Origin: Sipunculus nudus
Taxonomy: Eukaryota > Annelida > Sipuncula > Golfingiida > Sipunculidae
NCBI GenBank assembly: GCA_026874595.1
Contig: CM049317.1
Span: 54,353,118-54,417,117, forward strand
Direction: 5' to 3'
DNA length: 64,000 nucleotides
In this document: positions 25,501 through 40,500 of the stretch, in pieces
How the letters are laid out: each line of letters starts with the position of its first letter
How positions within the stretch are numbered: the stretch's first letter is position 1
Program-made: the position numbers and the translations under genes
Notes under the pieces: generated by a model
Database searches by the model: none
Told to the model about the DNA's origin: nothing
Seen by the model: only the letters and a program-made list of their open reading frames with translations

Positions 25501-28500
25501 TATTTTACCATATATGTATTTATGGAACTATGAGCCTGAAGCCTTATTTTTCTTAATAAATATTACATTCATTCTTTCACCACCAGGTGGCAGTGAATCC
25601 TGTGTATCGATGGAAGGCATTTCACCATCATTTCATCCATAACTATGGCCCTAAGAGTGTACACCAGAAGTATCCAGAGACAGTCAGCCTGGACACTAAC
25701 ATCAAGTGGGAGATGAGAAAGAAACCAGCATGGAAATTAAACAGGGCAAAGGTCAGGTCAAAGGTCATGCAACAACCAAGGTGATAGCTGCACCAACAGT
25801 TGTTACATTCAGATAACCTGAAACAAGCATATTTCATTCTAAAGATCTCAGGGTCACCTAAGATGCTTAAAATTATGTCATAGTTATCTAGTTAAATAGT
25901 TTTCCTACGCATAACGTTATTGCTGTGCCGCATATTTCCAGACATTTGACCTCATGACCAACACGCTATGAATCTTTCTGCTGGCAAGTTGTGGATTTTG
26001 TCAGTTATAGAAGCATGCGGCACAAAACTTACAGGAAATAAATTGTCAGGTGCGAATAACGTAATTTGATATGCCGTTGTGCAATAAAAATGTTCATAAA
26101 CGATTCTGTTTCCTTTTTATTGATGATTTATTTAATATCATTTGAGATATAATGCTTCTTCTATGACTCAAAAGGACTCAAAAATATTTGCATTTATATC
26201 TGATAAAATTTTGAAATAACAACAAGCATATTGAATGGTTATTGGATATAATGGTATGTATATTAAGTTATTAATATTTACTTAATATATTTATTACATC
26301 TTAATATATTTAGTTATTATTTAGTTATTAAATATATCCTTCATATCATGACACTGACTAAAGCAAGACCATTTATACTGTTACATTGATATCATGATAA
26401 ACAGCTGATAATCTTAACATTAGGCAACAAATGGTGGGTTAGCACAAAAGAATACAGTCAAGCCCGCTTATTGTCATATCGGTGGTGCATGCATAAATTA
26501 TGATAATAACCGGTATGTGACATTATGCGGGCTTCAACATCGATGTCCTTTTGAGTCATAGAAGAAGCATTATATCTCAAATGATATTAAATAAAGCATC
26601 AATAAAAAGGAAACAGAATCGTTTATGAACATTTTTATTGCACAACGGCATATCAAATTACGTTATTCGCACCTGACAATTTATTTCCTGTAAGTTTTGT
26701 GCCGCATGCTTCTATAACTGACAAAATCCACAACTTGCCAGCAGAAAGATTCATAGCGTGTTGGTCATGAGGTCAAATGTCTGGAAATATGCGGCACAGC
26801 AATAACGTTATGCGTAGGAAAACTATTTAACTAGATAATTATTTCCCCAACTATTGCGCCTTATTTTCTGGATATCTTATTAATGACTCAAACTTCCATG
26901 ATCGTCTTTATGACAGGATGGTTGGGGGAGCGGGCATCGTCATGCCATTGTCAACTTTCTGAAGTTTCACCGCGATTGAAGTTTTGGACCGGGTATCTCC
27001 TCCAGTGCTCACAAAACCTCCAGCTTTTCGTGGACCCTTAAAGGGATTTCCAGTCGGAAGCAACGTTTAGAGCTCGTGCTTACTATCATCTATGCGAAAC
27101 TTCACCGAGGTGTAAACCAAGGCCTTGCAAGAAACTTAGTGATGTGAATTACCGTACTATCTTAAGACGTAAATTAGCTAAGTGACGAGGAGTGACCTGC
27201 ATGCATCAATGCATTTCCTGCCGCACACAGGTGGGAGATGTGATCAGGTGATTGTTTGATATGCCTGACCGATTACAGGCTCTTGGCCTCGTTGATCGCC
27301 GTGTCGGCGCCTGATGTGATATTAACTGCGATCTGGTATCATTGCCAAAGGTTCTAAGCATGACAATAAGCGGGATTATGATAATATTCCATGATATTAA
27401 AAGGTCAGATTTACCATTGTTTATATAGGAAATGGTTTGGGATTTCAGATTGATGTGACAATAAAAGGGATTTTCTATTAACCGATATGACACAAAGAGG
27501 GCTTGACTGTACATATGAACTCACAAGCCAAACTGATAATCTTTCTCTATAGTAACAAATCATTTCCTGTATAGCTAAAGCCATAGGGTCAGAAATTCAA
27601 CAAACATGCAGAAGGATTTAACAATATGCTGAGTTAAAACAGAATTTTTCTGGCACATGGTAGATGTTGATGGAAAGTATCCTAAAAGAGCTAACAGTTG
27701 GTCTGGTTTATGTCAAGTGTCAGCATACTTGAAGGCCATGAGTCACTGTCAAAATTTACGAAAATATTTGCATCTGAGTAGAGATTTACTTTTAGGTCCT
27801 AGGTGAAGGATGTAAAGGCACTCTGACGCCAATATGATGGTTGTAGACTCTCTAATGTCAGAGGGGCAAAATGGTGCTAGTGATAGAGGTATACATAAGC
27901 AGGTCCTCTTGCAGTTGCCAAGGATATACCTGTCAAATGATCATTTATGATGTCCATTTCCTTTACAGATCCATGCAACCAGGTATTCTGTCATAGAAGT
28001 GCCTAAGGTGGAGGATTTTGCCTTTGTCATTGTATCTGACCTGGTGAGTGTCTCACATATCACTAAAACTTCAGACTACTCTCCCTATACAGGGGCTATA
28101 GGTCAAGCAAACGTATTCCAAATCTCATTTTATTATCATATAATATAATTGCCTATGAAAAAAAATGTTAATATTCCTGGAGGAAAAACATGTTTTCTGT
28201 CTATTTTCCCACTAAAAACATGAGGATGTGTGATTTGTTCAAATCACTGTCAACTCGGCAGTGACATCACACACCAGGAAATCCCCTGTGACTAAAAATT
28301 CTTGATCTCAGTGAAAGCACAGTATTTCTGCCTCTGTCAGTCCCAAATTTTCAGTAAAGAATAAAAACAACATGCATTACTAGATCTGAGTTGTTGATAA
28401 AACTCAGTCCATGATGTCACATGTGCGCAAGCCATTCAAATCAGGGCAAAGTCTTGGATCTGGTTGAAATCCTCCGTTCACACAACAAACGCAAGGTTTA

Positions 28501-31500
28501 CTTAACCTTCATATACACTGCAGTCACAGCAGGTCTCCCTGGCTATAAACGCTGCTTTGTGTTGCATGCTATGCAAGGTTCTCTAGGTCTGACCACCAGG
28601 ATAGGCACAGAACAAACAATTGTAATCTGACCAATCAGAGCATGGTATCGCATTTTGCATTCCACTTCAAATTTTAAACATGTAACAACCTGCTTTCGTT
28701 GGTTTTTAGCTCAGCTGACTATAAGTCATCTGAGCTATAGTCATGGTCCATTGTCCGTCGTCTGTCCAGCTGTCCGTCCGTCCGTCCGTCCGTAGATGTG
28801 ACACATTTTAAAACCGTAAGACCTAGGAATCCAAAATTCAGCATAATGTTAAATGTCCCCAAGATCTCCTACCAAGCCGAAAACTGGGTCTTTGCAACTT
28901 CGTTCCTTTGAGAAATTAAGGAAATACCTCAATTTTTTATTAAAAACTTATTTTCACACTTCAGGACTGCCTAATATCAAAACCACTCATCTGTTTTTCC
29001 TAATATTTACTATAAATATTTCTCTATATAGTTCTTATGTACATGCCAGAAATGATGTATGTATTATATAATTTAAAAAAGTTATGAGCCCAAACATAAT
29101 GCACTTTGTAAAAAATCAGGAAAGATATTTGATCACTTAACACAAAACCTGTTAAAGCTATGGACTTTTTTTCCAGTAATATAACTGTAATTAATCAAAA
29201 TTAAATTGTATACCCAAAATGAGATCAAAATCTTTTAAATATTTTAAAATATTAACAAAAATAAAAAATTGGTACCTTAAATTTTGCCCAACTTTGACCA
29301 TGGCACGTTTTTTACCTTTAAGTACTGTGGATTTAATTTTTACAGCATGTTTATGTTAGCATTTTGTCTGTTTACACCAAAAATTTGAAACCAGTTGATA
29401 AAAAACTGTAGATTTAATTCAAGTTTTCAAGCACCATGTAACATATTGTTTACATCAAGCTAGTGTTATGCAGTTTGCAAGGGCTCAGCTCCCCAGCTTC
29501 AGCTCTCAGTTCCTAAAATTTGGCATACAATTAGATGTCTCCAAAATCCCCTACCATGCCAAGATTTTGGTCACTAGGACTAAATACCTTTGAGATATTA
29601 ATGAAAAACGTCATTTTTCCATTAAAAACCCATTGTTACACTTCAAGACTGCCTAATATCAAAACCACTGATCTGACTTTAATCATATATAATATATATA
29701 TTTTTTATATACATTCTCTATGCACATGCCAGAAATGATGTCAGTATTGCGTAATTGTTTTAAGTTATGGGCCCAAACATAATGCACTTTGTAAAAAATC
29801 AAGAAATATATTTACTCCTAAGGACAAGAGGATTGCTGAAGCTAGAGATTTTTTGTCAGGGATGTAACATTATTTAATCAAGATTCAATTGAATACCCAA
29901 AATCAGTTCTGAATTTTTCAAATTTATAAGTTATTAGTATAAATATAAAATTAGTACCTTAAATTTTGCCCAACTTTGACCATGGCACGTTTGTTTCCTG
30001 TGAGCACTGTTGAAATAATTTTCATATCGTGCACACATAAGGATTTCAGCTTTTTAGTTTAGAAAGCTGAAAGAAATTTGCCAAAAATTGTAGCTTTTAT
30101 TAATGTTTTTATGAAACCATGTCAGACCTTGGCTCTCTCCAGCCCCTCTTGAGTCACCTGTATGTTGACCTTGTTGAACTTTCAGCAAATTATGCATGCT
30201 TGAGGCGAGGCATTCACTGGGGCAGCCAGGCAGCTTATGGCCAGCCACAGTTGATCCAGGTGTCCAACCCAACTCATCTAGTATTTTAACCAACAACATA
30301 ACAATAAACAAATATTAATTAATAAATTTTCATTGGTTTTTAATAACAAATTAAAGAAAAATAGAAATGGAATTTTTTAGTTTATAATAACAGGAAATTA
30401 ACTTGCAGTTACCAATGATATAAGAATCTTGTATCGATGGATAGAATGTCACATATTCCAAATAACACCATGCAGTATTTTTCAGTTCAATTTTACTGAT
30501 AAAAATGTAAATCATATTATTCATTACTAATCATTAGGGATCATATGAAGGAAATTAATTATAGACAAAGATGCAGTTGATAATATTAATCTAGATTCCT
30601 ACTGTGTCTAGTGTGTACATTAATGTGAAATAAGTCCAAAATGAATATATTACATTTATTTTTTTTAATATAAATAAAAGCCATAAAACCAGGTACTTAT
30701 GATCATTATTTAAATGTGTGAATTTTGTATGTTCTGGATTCTCAACATTATTGTTTGGTGAAAACTATATAAATACCAGACATGGTGCGAATACTTTGCA
30801 ATTGTCTTTAAATACGAATATGAATATGTACTCCATTATAAAATTTCTTGCATAAAGAATGGGAATTCAGGTAAAAATGAAAGTATATGAATACCAGTGC
30901 AAATACTTTCAAAATGTATTCATGAATGCATTCATAAATATATTCTTTAATATTATTTTAATAATCATTATAGTTATATTCCTTTTTAAAAAATCATACA
31001 ATTCTCTTATTATTTTTAATAAAATTTATATTTAGGACAATATTTGTAATTTTTTTTTTGGATAAATAGTTAAACTCTTATATTATATGTTCTGCTTATA
31101 GGTTATATGGCCAAGTCAAAATCTGTGTTACAATATTACACCATTTGTTAATAAAATAAATCAGTCCTCTTCCCTGTCTCCAAAGGTACTATCAAAATCA
31201 TACATAAGCTAAACAACAACAACTCATAATACGGCTTATATTTATTACCACATAAAACCAGCATGTGCCTCATTTCTAAATCATATTTTTTTATCATATA
31301 AAACAGCTGAGCGCCGTGACCCATAGGTCCCTTGTATTACACCTGATCTGACACAGAGCCAAGAATAAGACCAAAGAGATAGAGTGTCCAATTGTAATCA
31401 GACCAACCAGAGCAGGTGTCGCAAGTTTAAAATTTAGCTACAGGTATTCACATACTTTGTAGACATGGAAGGCATATTATAAATTCTGCCCCAACTTTAA

Positions 31501-34500
31501 AGCAGTATTGGGACAATAAACCTCATCTTTACATTTGTAGGTAAGTAAAATATGAAAGAAAATATATTTGAAAAGTAAAATATGAAAGGATAGTAAATGT
31601 TAATGTTGAATATATGGGGCATGAAGCTGACATGTATACTGTAATTAATTTTATTAATTGGTTTTACATTACAGCCTAGTGATTCCTGGCTTGTAGGATG
31701 TAAACTGAAGCCCAAACAGGAAAAATGGTAAGTTTTTTATAGAAAAAAAAATCACTTATTTTAAAGCCACGCATGAGCTTGCATATACTCTGAACATATA
31801 CATACTAAGGAGGAGTTATATTTCAGGTTGTGACTTTGTAAATGTAACAATATAAAACTGCAAATGAAATGTTTATGCGAATAATTGCCATATATCCAGA
31901 ATTTCTTGTGGAACTTTTACTTGGAATATATGCCTACCTTTACCTGTAAATTTGATGACCCCTGTACATTGTTTTTTTGCTAGTCCAAGCAAATAATTGA
32001 CATTATTGCATGCTGTATGAACTGCTTTGACAAAATCCGTCTTTCTATTTTCTTACAGTAACCAGGGAACTAACCTTGTGCCAAGAGCCAACCTGTTACC
32101 ACCACAAGACTCAGACAGGAAGGCAAGTTACAAATTTTTTATATGATTTTTATCTTTGTTATACATTTTATCCCTGAGCTGGGTAAGAGACAACAAATAT
32201 TGCAAGAACCTTGAAAACCATTTACTTTCAACATTTGATAAAGAATAAACAACTTATAGTAGTTGTGGGCCAATTATTCTTTTACATCAATGATTGGTCA
32301 TTTTCTTTCATAATTGTTTGCACTTTTGCATAATTGATCACAAATGATTATGAATGCACATCCATGGAAGTCATAGTATCTGATAAAATATTCTTATTCT
32401 GTCAGAGATATAAGAAAGTCTGGGCGTAAAACAGTGAACGGCATTAAAACTTAACCTTGTGCAACAAATAAGTGTCTACCTGTCTTCACCATTTAGCTTG
32501 ATGTACTAGTTAGACTGAAGTTACTCAGTCAGTATTTTAGGAATAGTTGTATACAGCATATTTCAAAGATAATATAGGTACATAAAATAATCGATTAATA
32601 ATCAATCATTATTTGTTTTTTTATCTATCAGTCATTCATACTTGTATGAATAATAGTAAAATCAATAAAGGTGTAGATATTCTTTTACATGTAAAGTGTA
32701 TGGGTAAGCATATTGTGTGTCTGTGTAATAAAAGCTACAGTCCTTAGAGATGTTTGCACAATTCAGGTATTTCAGCCTAGCAGTGCTGCTTGGAGATTTA
32801 GTGCATATCTGACTGTTACAGGTTGTGTTTTTGGACCCAGCAGAGCTGACAGAATTCACACATCTTATTGTTATACTACCAAAGACATCATCTGCGGTGG
32901 GTATCACTCTCAGTAAGAAATCATACACTTGGTAAGAAGAACATAGCCCAGTCTAAAACAAATTTCTCCTTAAAAGAAATTGGAAATGGATATTTGAGAT
33001 TAACTCATATATTTTAATGTTTATGTACACATGCTTCCTATTTGAATGTTTAATTACATGTCCCAATGCAGAGCTCAAGTTTGGCATATGCAGTCTTTTT
33101 TGTAATTTCTGTTTACAGTTTGCACATGTATGTAGAATGCTATATAATATTACAATAAAGTATGAGACAGAGCTTTATTTATGCTGGACTCGGAGTGGAC
33201 TTGGTCTGATTTCTTGGGTCCTTTCCTCTGATTCTGAATCAAGTCCATAAAAAAGTGGACTCAAGTCCAGACTTGAGTCCAAGTCAGAAATCTTATTCCT
33301 ACATCACTGATACATGAGCTGTTAAACATGTCACTCACAAATATTTTTTTAAGGTGGAAGTAGCAGCAGAGATGTACAACATGGGCACTCGTAACCTCAT
33401 GTATGACATCACAGGGGTCCTGAGTTTTACGAGATCTTGGAACTTCAGCTTCGTTCAGAACTACCCAGCTAGCGTGCTGTCATCAGACATCTTGGTCCCG
33501 GCCACAGATAGCCTGGCTGTGTTCTATAACATTAGTCTGAAGGGCCTGACTGGTCCTTTACAGGCTTACACTGCTGTCATCAGCCCAGTCCAGTGTACAG
33601 AGAAACCAGCAAGTGAGTATCGGCTTCGGAACTATATCCTTCAGCTAGATAAACTGGAATAGAGGTGCAGTATCATGCTTAATTCCCCCCCCCCCTTATA
33701 TTTTCTGTCTCCTTTCAGAGGATCATTATGCAGCTAGAAAAAGAATGCCTGTGATTCCATTAACACATATGCATATGTGGTAAAAATAGGGCTGATACAC
33801 AGAGCTGCATGAGAAAAGAGTCATCTGCCAGAGGAATACCCTATAATTGGCATTAAAGTTTGTCCTTTCCCTGGCTGTTACCATGCGTATGCGTTTTCAA
33901 TCACTGCCATGAGTGATTGAAAAGTGCTGAATTTGCATATGTATATATACACATACAGTAGAACCTTTCCTAGTGGGCACCTCTATAAGGTGGGCACCTC
34001 TATAAAGTGGGCACTTTTGGGGAGTCTCTTTTTTTCTTCTCTTTATTATGTTTAGCTAATGTGGGCACCTCTATATTCTGTAAAGTGGGCAGTTTTCTGG
34101 AGCTAATGTGGGCACTTCACAGATTTTCGTGGTTGAACTATCTCCTTATAGCAACTTTGTAAGCCTTCTTTATAGTGCTTTTAAAGTATTTAAGATAATA
34201 TTGATTCTTAATTATTTAATAATAATATTCATAAATTTTAATTATAACAGTCAAAACGAATGAACCAAATTTAGAGGTGTACAAGTGAACATTGCATAAT
34301 AGTGATTATAATCTACTTGACTTAAGACTTAAGCTTAGGATGCATGCATACCAATAAGATTGATATGCCTGCACCAGCTCAAGTCAGAGATCACCCCAGA
34401 CTAGATGCCTCTGTGCTAATTAATTAATATTTGTTTGTTTGACTACCAAGAGTGGAAGGAAGCCCTGCTCATTCACCCAAATAATACTCTGTGATGAGGT

Positions 34501-37500
34501 GACACAGCAAAATGTCCATCTGTCCCATCACATATACTTGCCCACTATACCAGTGCAGTGTTTTTAATTAACAGTTGTTACATAATGATTCATACTGTAC
34601 ATTTGCCATTCTGTATCATAATCACAGTTACTCTTCACTTGTGAACATGTCAACCCAAATTCAAAGAGAAAAGATTTGACAGTAGCTCAAAAATTTGATA
34701 TCATTAAAGAATGTTTTCTTAAGATGATAGTTTTTAATTAGTGACGTACTGTCTTTGCTGCTTTGCCATTTTATGCTTATAAGACATAAAAAAATTATTT
34801 AATATATGTATATGTATGTTTATATATACAGTGGAATATATACAGAGTATATTGAGTTTTACGGCTCCTGAACATAGAAAATTTCATGAAAAATTATATT
34901 TTCATGACAAATACACATGTACGTTTCTTTTCCCAGTGCCTGCAGATATTGGCCTGATTTTTGGTGTGTGGGCAGATAATGACCACTTACAGATCGAGTT
35001 CACGTTTTGCCCTTGTTGACCTACTTTTGACTGTTTGACGGTGCTCTAACATAGAAAATTTTTATAAAAATAAAAATTTTCATGACAAATACACATGTAC
35101 GGACTTCTTTTCGCAGTGCCTGCAGATATTGGCCTGATTTTTTTGTGTAGGCAGATAATGACCAGTTACAGATCGAGTTCGCGTTTTGTCCCAGTTGACC
35201 TACTATTGACTGCTTTATGGCTCCTGAACATAGAAAATTTCATGAAAAATATGAACTTTCATGATAAATACACATGTACGGACTTTTTTTCTTCAATGCC
35301 TGCAGATATTGGCCTGATTTTTGGTTTGTGGGCAGATATTGACCAGTTACAGATAGAGTTCGCGTTTCGTCCCAGTTGACCTACTTTTGACCGTTTTACG
35401 GTGCTCTAACATAGAAAATTTCATAAAAATAAAAATTTTCATGACAGATACACATGTATGTGTACACATTTTGACTGTTTTACAGCTCCTGAACATAGAA
35501 AATTTCATGAAAAATATAAATTTTCTATGTTAGAGCACCATCAAACAGTGAAAAGTACAGACTTTTTTCGCAGTGCCTGCAGATATTGGCCTGATTTTTG
35601 GTGTGTGGGCAGATAATGACCAGTTACAGATGGAGTTCGCGTTTTGTCCCGGTTGACCTACTTTTGACTGTTTGACGGTGCTCTAACATAGAAAATTTCA
35701 TAAAAATAAAAATTTTCATGACAAATACACATGTATGGACTTCTTTTCGCAGTGCCTGCAGATATTGGCCTGATTTTCAGTGTGTAGGCAGATAAAGACC
35801 AGTTACAGAACGAGTTCGTGTTTCGTCCCGGTTGACCTTCTTTTGACTGTTTTACGGCTCCTGAACATAGAAAATTTCATGAAAAATGTGAACTTCATGA
35901 CAAATACGCATGTACGGACTTGTTTTCGCAATGCCTGCAGATATTGGCCTGATTTTTGGTTTGTGGGCAGATATTGACCAGTTACAGATGAGTTCGCATT
36001 TCGTCCCGGTTGACTTACTTTTGACCGTTTTATGGCTCCTGAACATAGAAAATTTCATGAAAAATAGAAATTTTCATGACATATACACATGTACAGACTT
36101 TTTTTCGCAATACCTGCAGATATTGGCCTGATTTTTGGTGTCTGGGCAGATAATGACCAGTTACAGATCAAGTACACGTTTTGTCCCAGTTGACCCTCTT
36201 TGACTGTTTGACGGTGCTCTATAGCATAGAAAATTTCATAAAAAAAGTGCACATGTATATGGATTTTTTTTCGCAGTGCCTGCAGATACGGGCCTGATTT
36301 TCGGTGTGTAGGCAGATAATGACCAGTTACAGATCCAGTTCTTGTTTTGTCCCAGTTAACCTACTTTTGACCATTTGACTGCTCCTGAACATAGAAAGTA
36401 TCATGAAAAATAGAAATTTTCATAACAAATGCATATGTACGGACTTTTTTTCTTCAATACCTGCAGATACCACCCTGATTTTTTATGTGTGGGCAGATAA
36501 TGACAGTTACAGATCGAGTTCATGTTTCGTCCCGGTTGACCTACTTTTGATTGTTTTATGGCTCCTTAACATAGAAAATTTCATGAAAGACAGAAATTTT
36601 TATAAAAAATTGCACATGTATGGACTTTTTTTTACAATGCCTGCAGATACTGGCCTGATTTTTGGTGTGTTGCTTGATAATGACCCGTTACAGATCAAGT
36701 TTGCATTTTGCCCTTGTTGACCTACTTTTGACCATATGACACCTCCTGAACTTAAAAAGTTTTTCAAAATTTAACAAATGTTTCTAATTTGCCCCAGGCG
36801 GGGGCATTTAATTCGTTCCGACACATCTAGTTGTCCATACTTTTATGCAATAAAATACATATTTTCTAACAGATATCTTGATAATTAAAAATAAGCGGTC
36901 TCTGAAAAACTTCATTAAATAAAGAGAGATGATACATCTCACCGACTGTCAGTGACGCTTTCTTTCGCATGCAGTATCTCAATAAGATCATGCTTGAGCT
37001 TTTTCAAATTCACAGGGATCATTGGGGCCTATAGCCCTCCACACCTTACAAATAACAGACCTGTTGGAATTCCAATATCGCCTCCAGAGCACAATCAGTG
37101 ATTTTCTTTCCTGCTTGATATCCCAACAAGAGCATTCTGACTCTCAAATTTACAGGGTTCTTTGGGGCCTATGAGGGCTCCATACCTATAAAATTACAGA
37201 CCCGTCAGACTTTTAGTATAGCCTCCAGAGTACAATCAGTAATTTTATTTCACACACAATAATCTCAACAACAGCAAGCTTGATCTTTCTCAAATTCACA
37301 GGGATAATTGGTGCCTGTTGGGCCTCTGGTCCTACTGAATAACAGACCCATCCAAAAACCTATAAAGGCACTTGAGCATAATCATTGATTTTCTTTTTCA
37401 TGCAGTATCTCAAACAGAATACATTGGATCTTACTCAAATTCACAGGGATGATTGATGTCCATTAGAGCTCGAGTCCTATCAAATTACAGACCTGCCCAA

Positions 37501-40500
37501 AGTCCAATATGGGTGCCACAGAACAATCACAAATTTTCTTTTGAGCATAGTATTTCAGAGATAATATGTCCCACCTTTCAAATGTTCGGGGGCAATTTGT
37601 GCCTATGAGGACTCAAGCTGGATTGATTAACAGACCTGTCTTATATCCAGTATGGCCACCAGAGCACAGTCACTGATTTTCTGTCATGAATATTTTACAG
37701 AACATTATCACCTATGAGGGGATCAGTGCTTACAAATTTCACATTCCTGTTAAATCCATTATGGCTGCCAGGCAAATATTTTAAACTCATTTCTCAATGA
37801 CTTTTTAGATAATGCTGTTAATTTTCTAAAAAAAATGTTCTCTTTTAGATTATTTGTGGTAATAACACTCAGACCAATCTGACATCCAATATGGTCCCAA
37901 GGCTGCCATTTGGACGAAATGGCAATCTAGGGGCCTAATTGAGAACCTTTACAGTCCCAAACCTGTAAATACTAGGTTTATAAATAGTGTCTTACTATAA
38001 CAGTCATTATTTTGTGTAAGTTTTACATCAGGACTTTTATCAAAGCATCTGAAATATATGCTGTATGAATGATCATATTTTTTCATAGTTTCTGGCTGAA
38101 TTATTAATTGTCATATTCAAAATTACCTCTAGGAAGAAATGCTAGAGATGATTTTTACATTTCTGTTTGTTTGTCAGATAAAATGTGATATTTTTCATGA
38201 ATTTTGATTTGTATATGTTTGCTTAAATTGAACTTTATTTGAAAATATTATTTCAACTTTGGATATTCAACAATATATTCCATACAGCTAAGATTAAAAT
38301 GGTGTAATTAATAATGAAAATCACACTGTAAACACGCTCAAATACATTGTATTTTTCATAGGTGAGATGGCAGGGACTGTGGCCAGACTTTTCACACCAT
38401 GGACTGGAGAATACACATACAAATTTGCTAAGTGAGTGACACGTATAACTGTAACAAAACTTAACTTTAACAAGGTTAAGACTATGGTCTGTGCCCTGAA
38501 TTAAGCAATGTGTAAAGGTGGCTGGTCTATAGTTAAAAAATATTTTACCGATCTTTACCAAACGTGACATGTGCATAGATATGGGTGAGAGGACAAAGCT
38601 TTTTTTAAATGGGGTCATGATCTTTATTAGGAGATTGACCTTGACCTTGAATAGATCCATTTTGGGGGAAAATCACAAATTCTTAAATATCTCCAAAAAT
38701 CTTTCCTGGATTGATCCAAAAATCAACTTGAAAGAAGATCTAGGACAGTGTTGTCAGAAACCAGAAACTGGTGGTGCCACCTGTTATCCTTTTCTTGTTG
38801 TGTGCCGTTTAATACCCCCATCATTGGCACTTTACAATACCGTGAGCATTATAAGTAAAAAACTAATGGACAGATTTCTTTTATATTATGCATATATATA
38901 GACATGGGTTATTGGATGATGTATATATATATATTGGGGTCATGACCTTTCCTATGAGAATGTCCTTGACCTTGAATATTGCCATATATGGTGAAAATCA
39001 CACAAAATCATTAATATCTCATTAAGCGATGCATGTATTGGTCCAAAAATCAACTTGACCAAAGATCTTGGGATAGTATTGTCATGTACAGGAAACTGAT
39101 GGTGCCACCTGTTATTCTTTTACTTGTTTTTGTGCTGTTTAATACCCCCATCATTGCCACTTAACAGTACTGTGAGTATTATAAGTCAAAAACTAATGGA
39201 CAGATTTCTTTCATATTGTGCAAATACATAGACATAGGTTAGGGGATGATGTATATTGAAATTTGGGTCATGACCTTTTCTATGAGAGTGACCTTTTCTA
39301 TGAGAGTGGTCTGAAATTATTTGCTGCTGAAGAAGGGGGGCCTACTCTTAAAGGGGGGGGATTAATTGTCTGGGGATACTAGGAAATATCTAGTACTTGT
39401 AGCTTTTATTGGCTACCTAGGGAACATACAGCCAAAGCTACCACAGTAGGTGTTAAAATGTTATTGCCTCTGCCAGGATGGTTTGCATTCATGTGTGTGT
39501 TTGTGTGTGTGTGCGTTTGTTCACAAAATATCTCATGCAATCATTAATAGAATCTCACAAAATTTTCAGGATTTGTTTGGAATGTGCCTAGGAAGAATCA
39601 GTTGGAATTTGGTGTGGACATGGCACATGATCCCCATTCAGGAACGTCATCAATGAATATTCACAAATATACAGTCACTTATGCACTAATGAACCTTGGA
39701 GTGTGGGCAAATAAGTGAATGCAAACATGGGTTGGGGAGCATCCCACAAAAGGGACCCTCCTTATGGTGGAGGCTTGCATTCCTTGGAATGCAGATTTTT
39801 AGTTAATTCTAAATTTGAGCAGCATTCTGGGTGCAGAGGGCACATTCTCGTGGTAAAGATTTTTGCCAGGAGTGTCGTAGCATGGAAGGCAGTCAAAACA
39901 GAATGCAAACCTACAAGCCTTAGGTCCTGAGTCCAGTTAGCCCTGCCTGGGCTTTAGTGTATTTACGTTAACTACTAAAATGCTTAAAATAAAACGTTGT
40001 TCCATGTACCGATAGACGTAACTCAGTACCAGCTCTTATCACTAAAGCCCTGTAAAGTCCATATGGTGAATCCCTGATATTTGCATATTAGGGTGTCACA
40101 AAGGCTCCTGACGATTCCTTCGCGTTTGCATATCAGGCCGCCAAAGCTCCTGTGAATGGCATCACTGCCATGTAGACGCTAGCAGCGGTCACAATGGTAA
40201 TAGACAGCTCAACCCGCTTGGTAACATTTGCACTGAAATCATGTTTTCAGAAAGTCCATACATGGACCTTCGTGTCCTTTGATACATCACTGCTGTTGAA
40301 CACTATGGTCCATGGGCCAAATGAAAGTGCATTGTAGACACTGTCGCATCTATTTTGTACTGAGTATTTGTTAGTGTTCAAGTTACACTTGAAAGTCTTG
40401 CCCCTGTTAAGTTTCCGACACGCTGATCGCCGTGATCGTTTCAGCCAGCCGCTACATGACTGCGTTCGTCGCCTGTGGACCTGAATATCTCACACTGATT

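Noticed and set aside
31102-31185. In-frame candidate exon between exons 13 and 14
   Set aside because: It lies inside the P2 element and adds residues absent from human PGAP1, whose alignment runs directly from exon 13 to exon 14. Kept only as a possible exonisation.
34816-36720. Series of similar short open frames
   Set aside because: All are translations of the 180-bp satellite monomers.
36955-37700. CRISPR-like regular spacing
   Set aside because: These are diverged eukaryotic tandem repeats without conserved short repeats and unique spacers.
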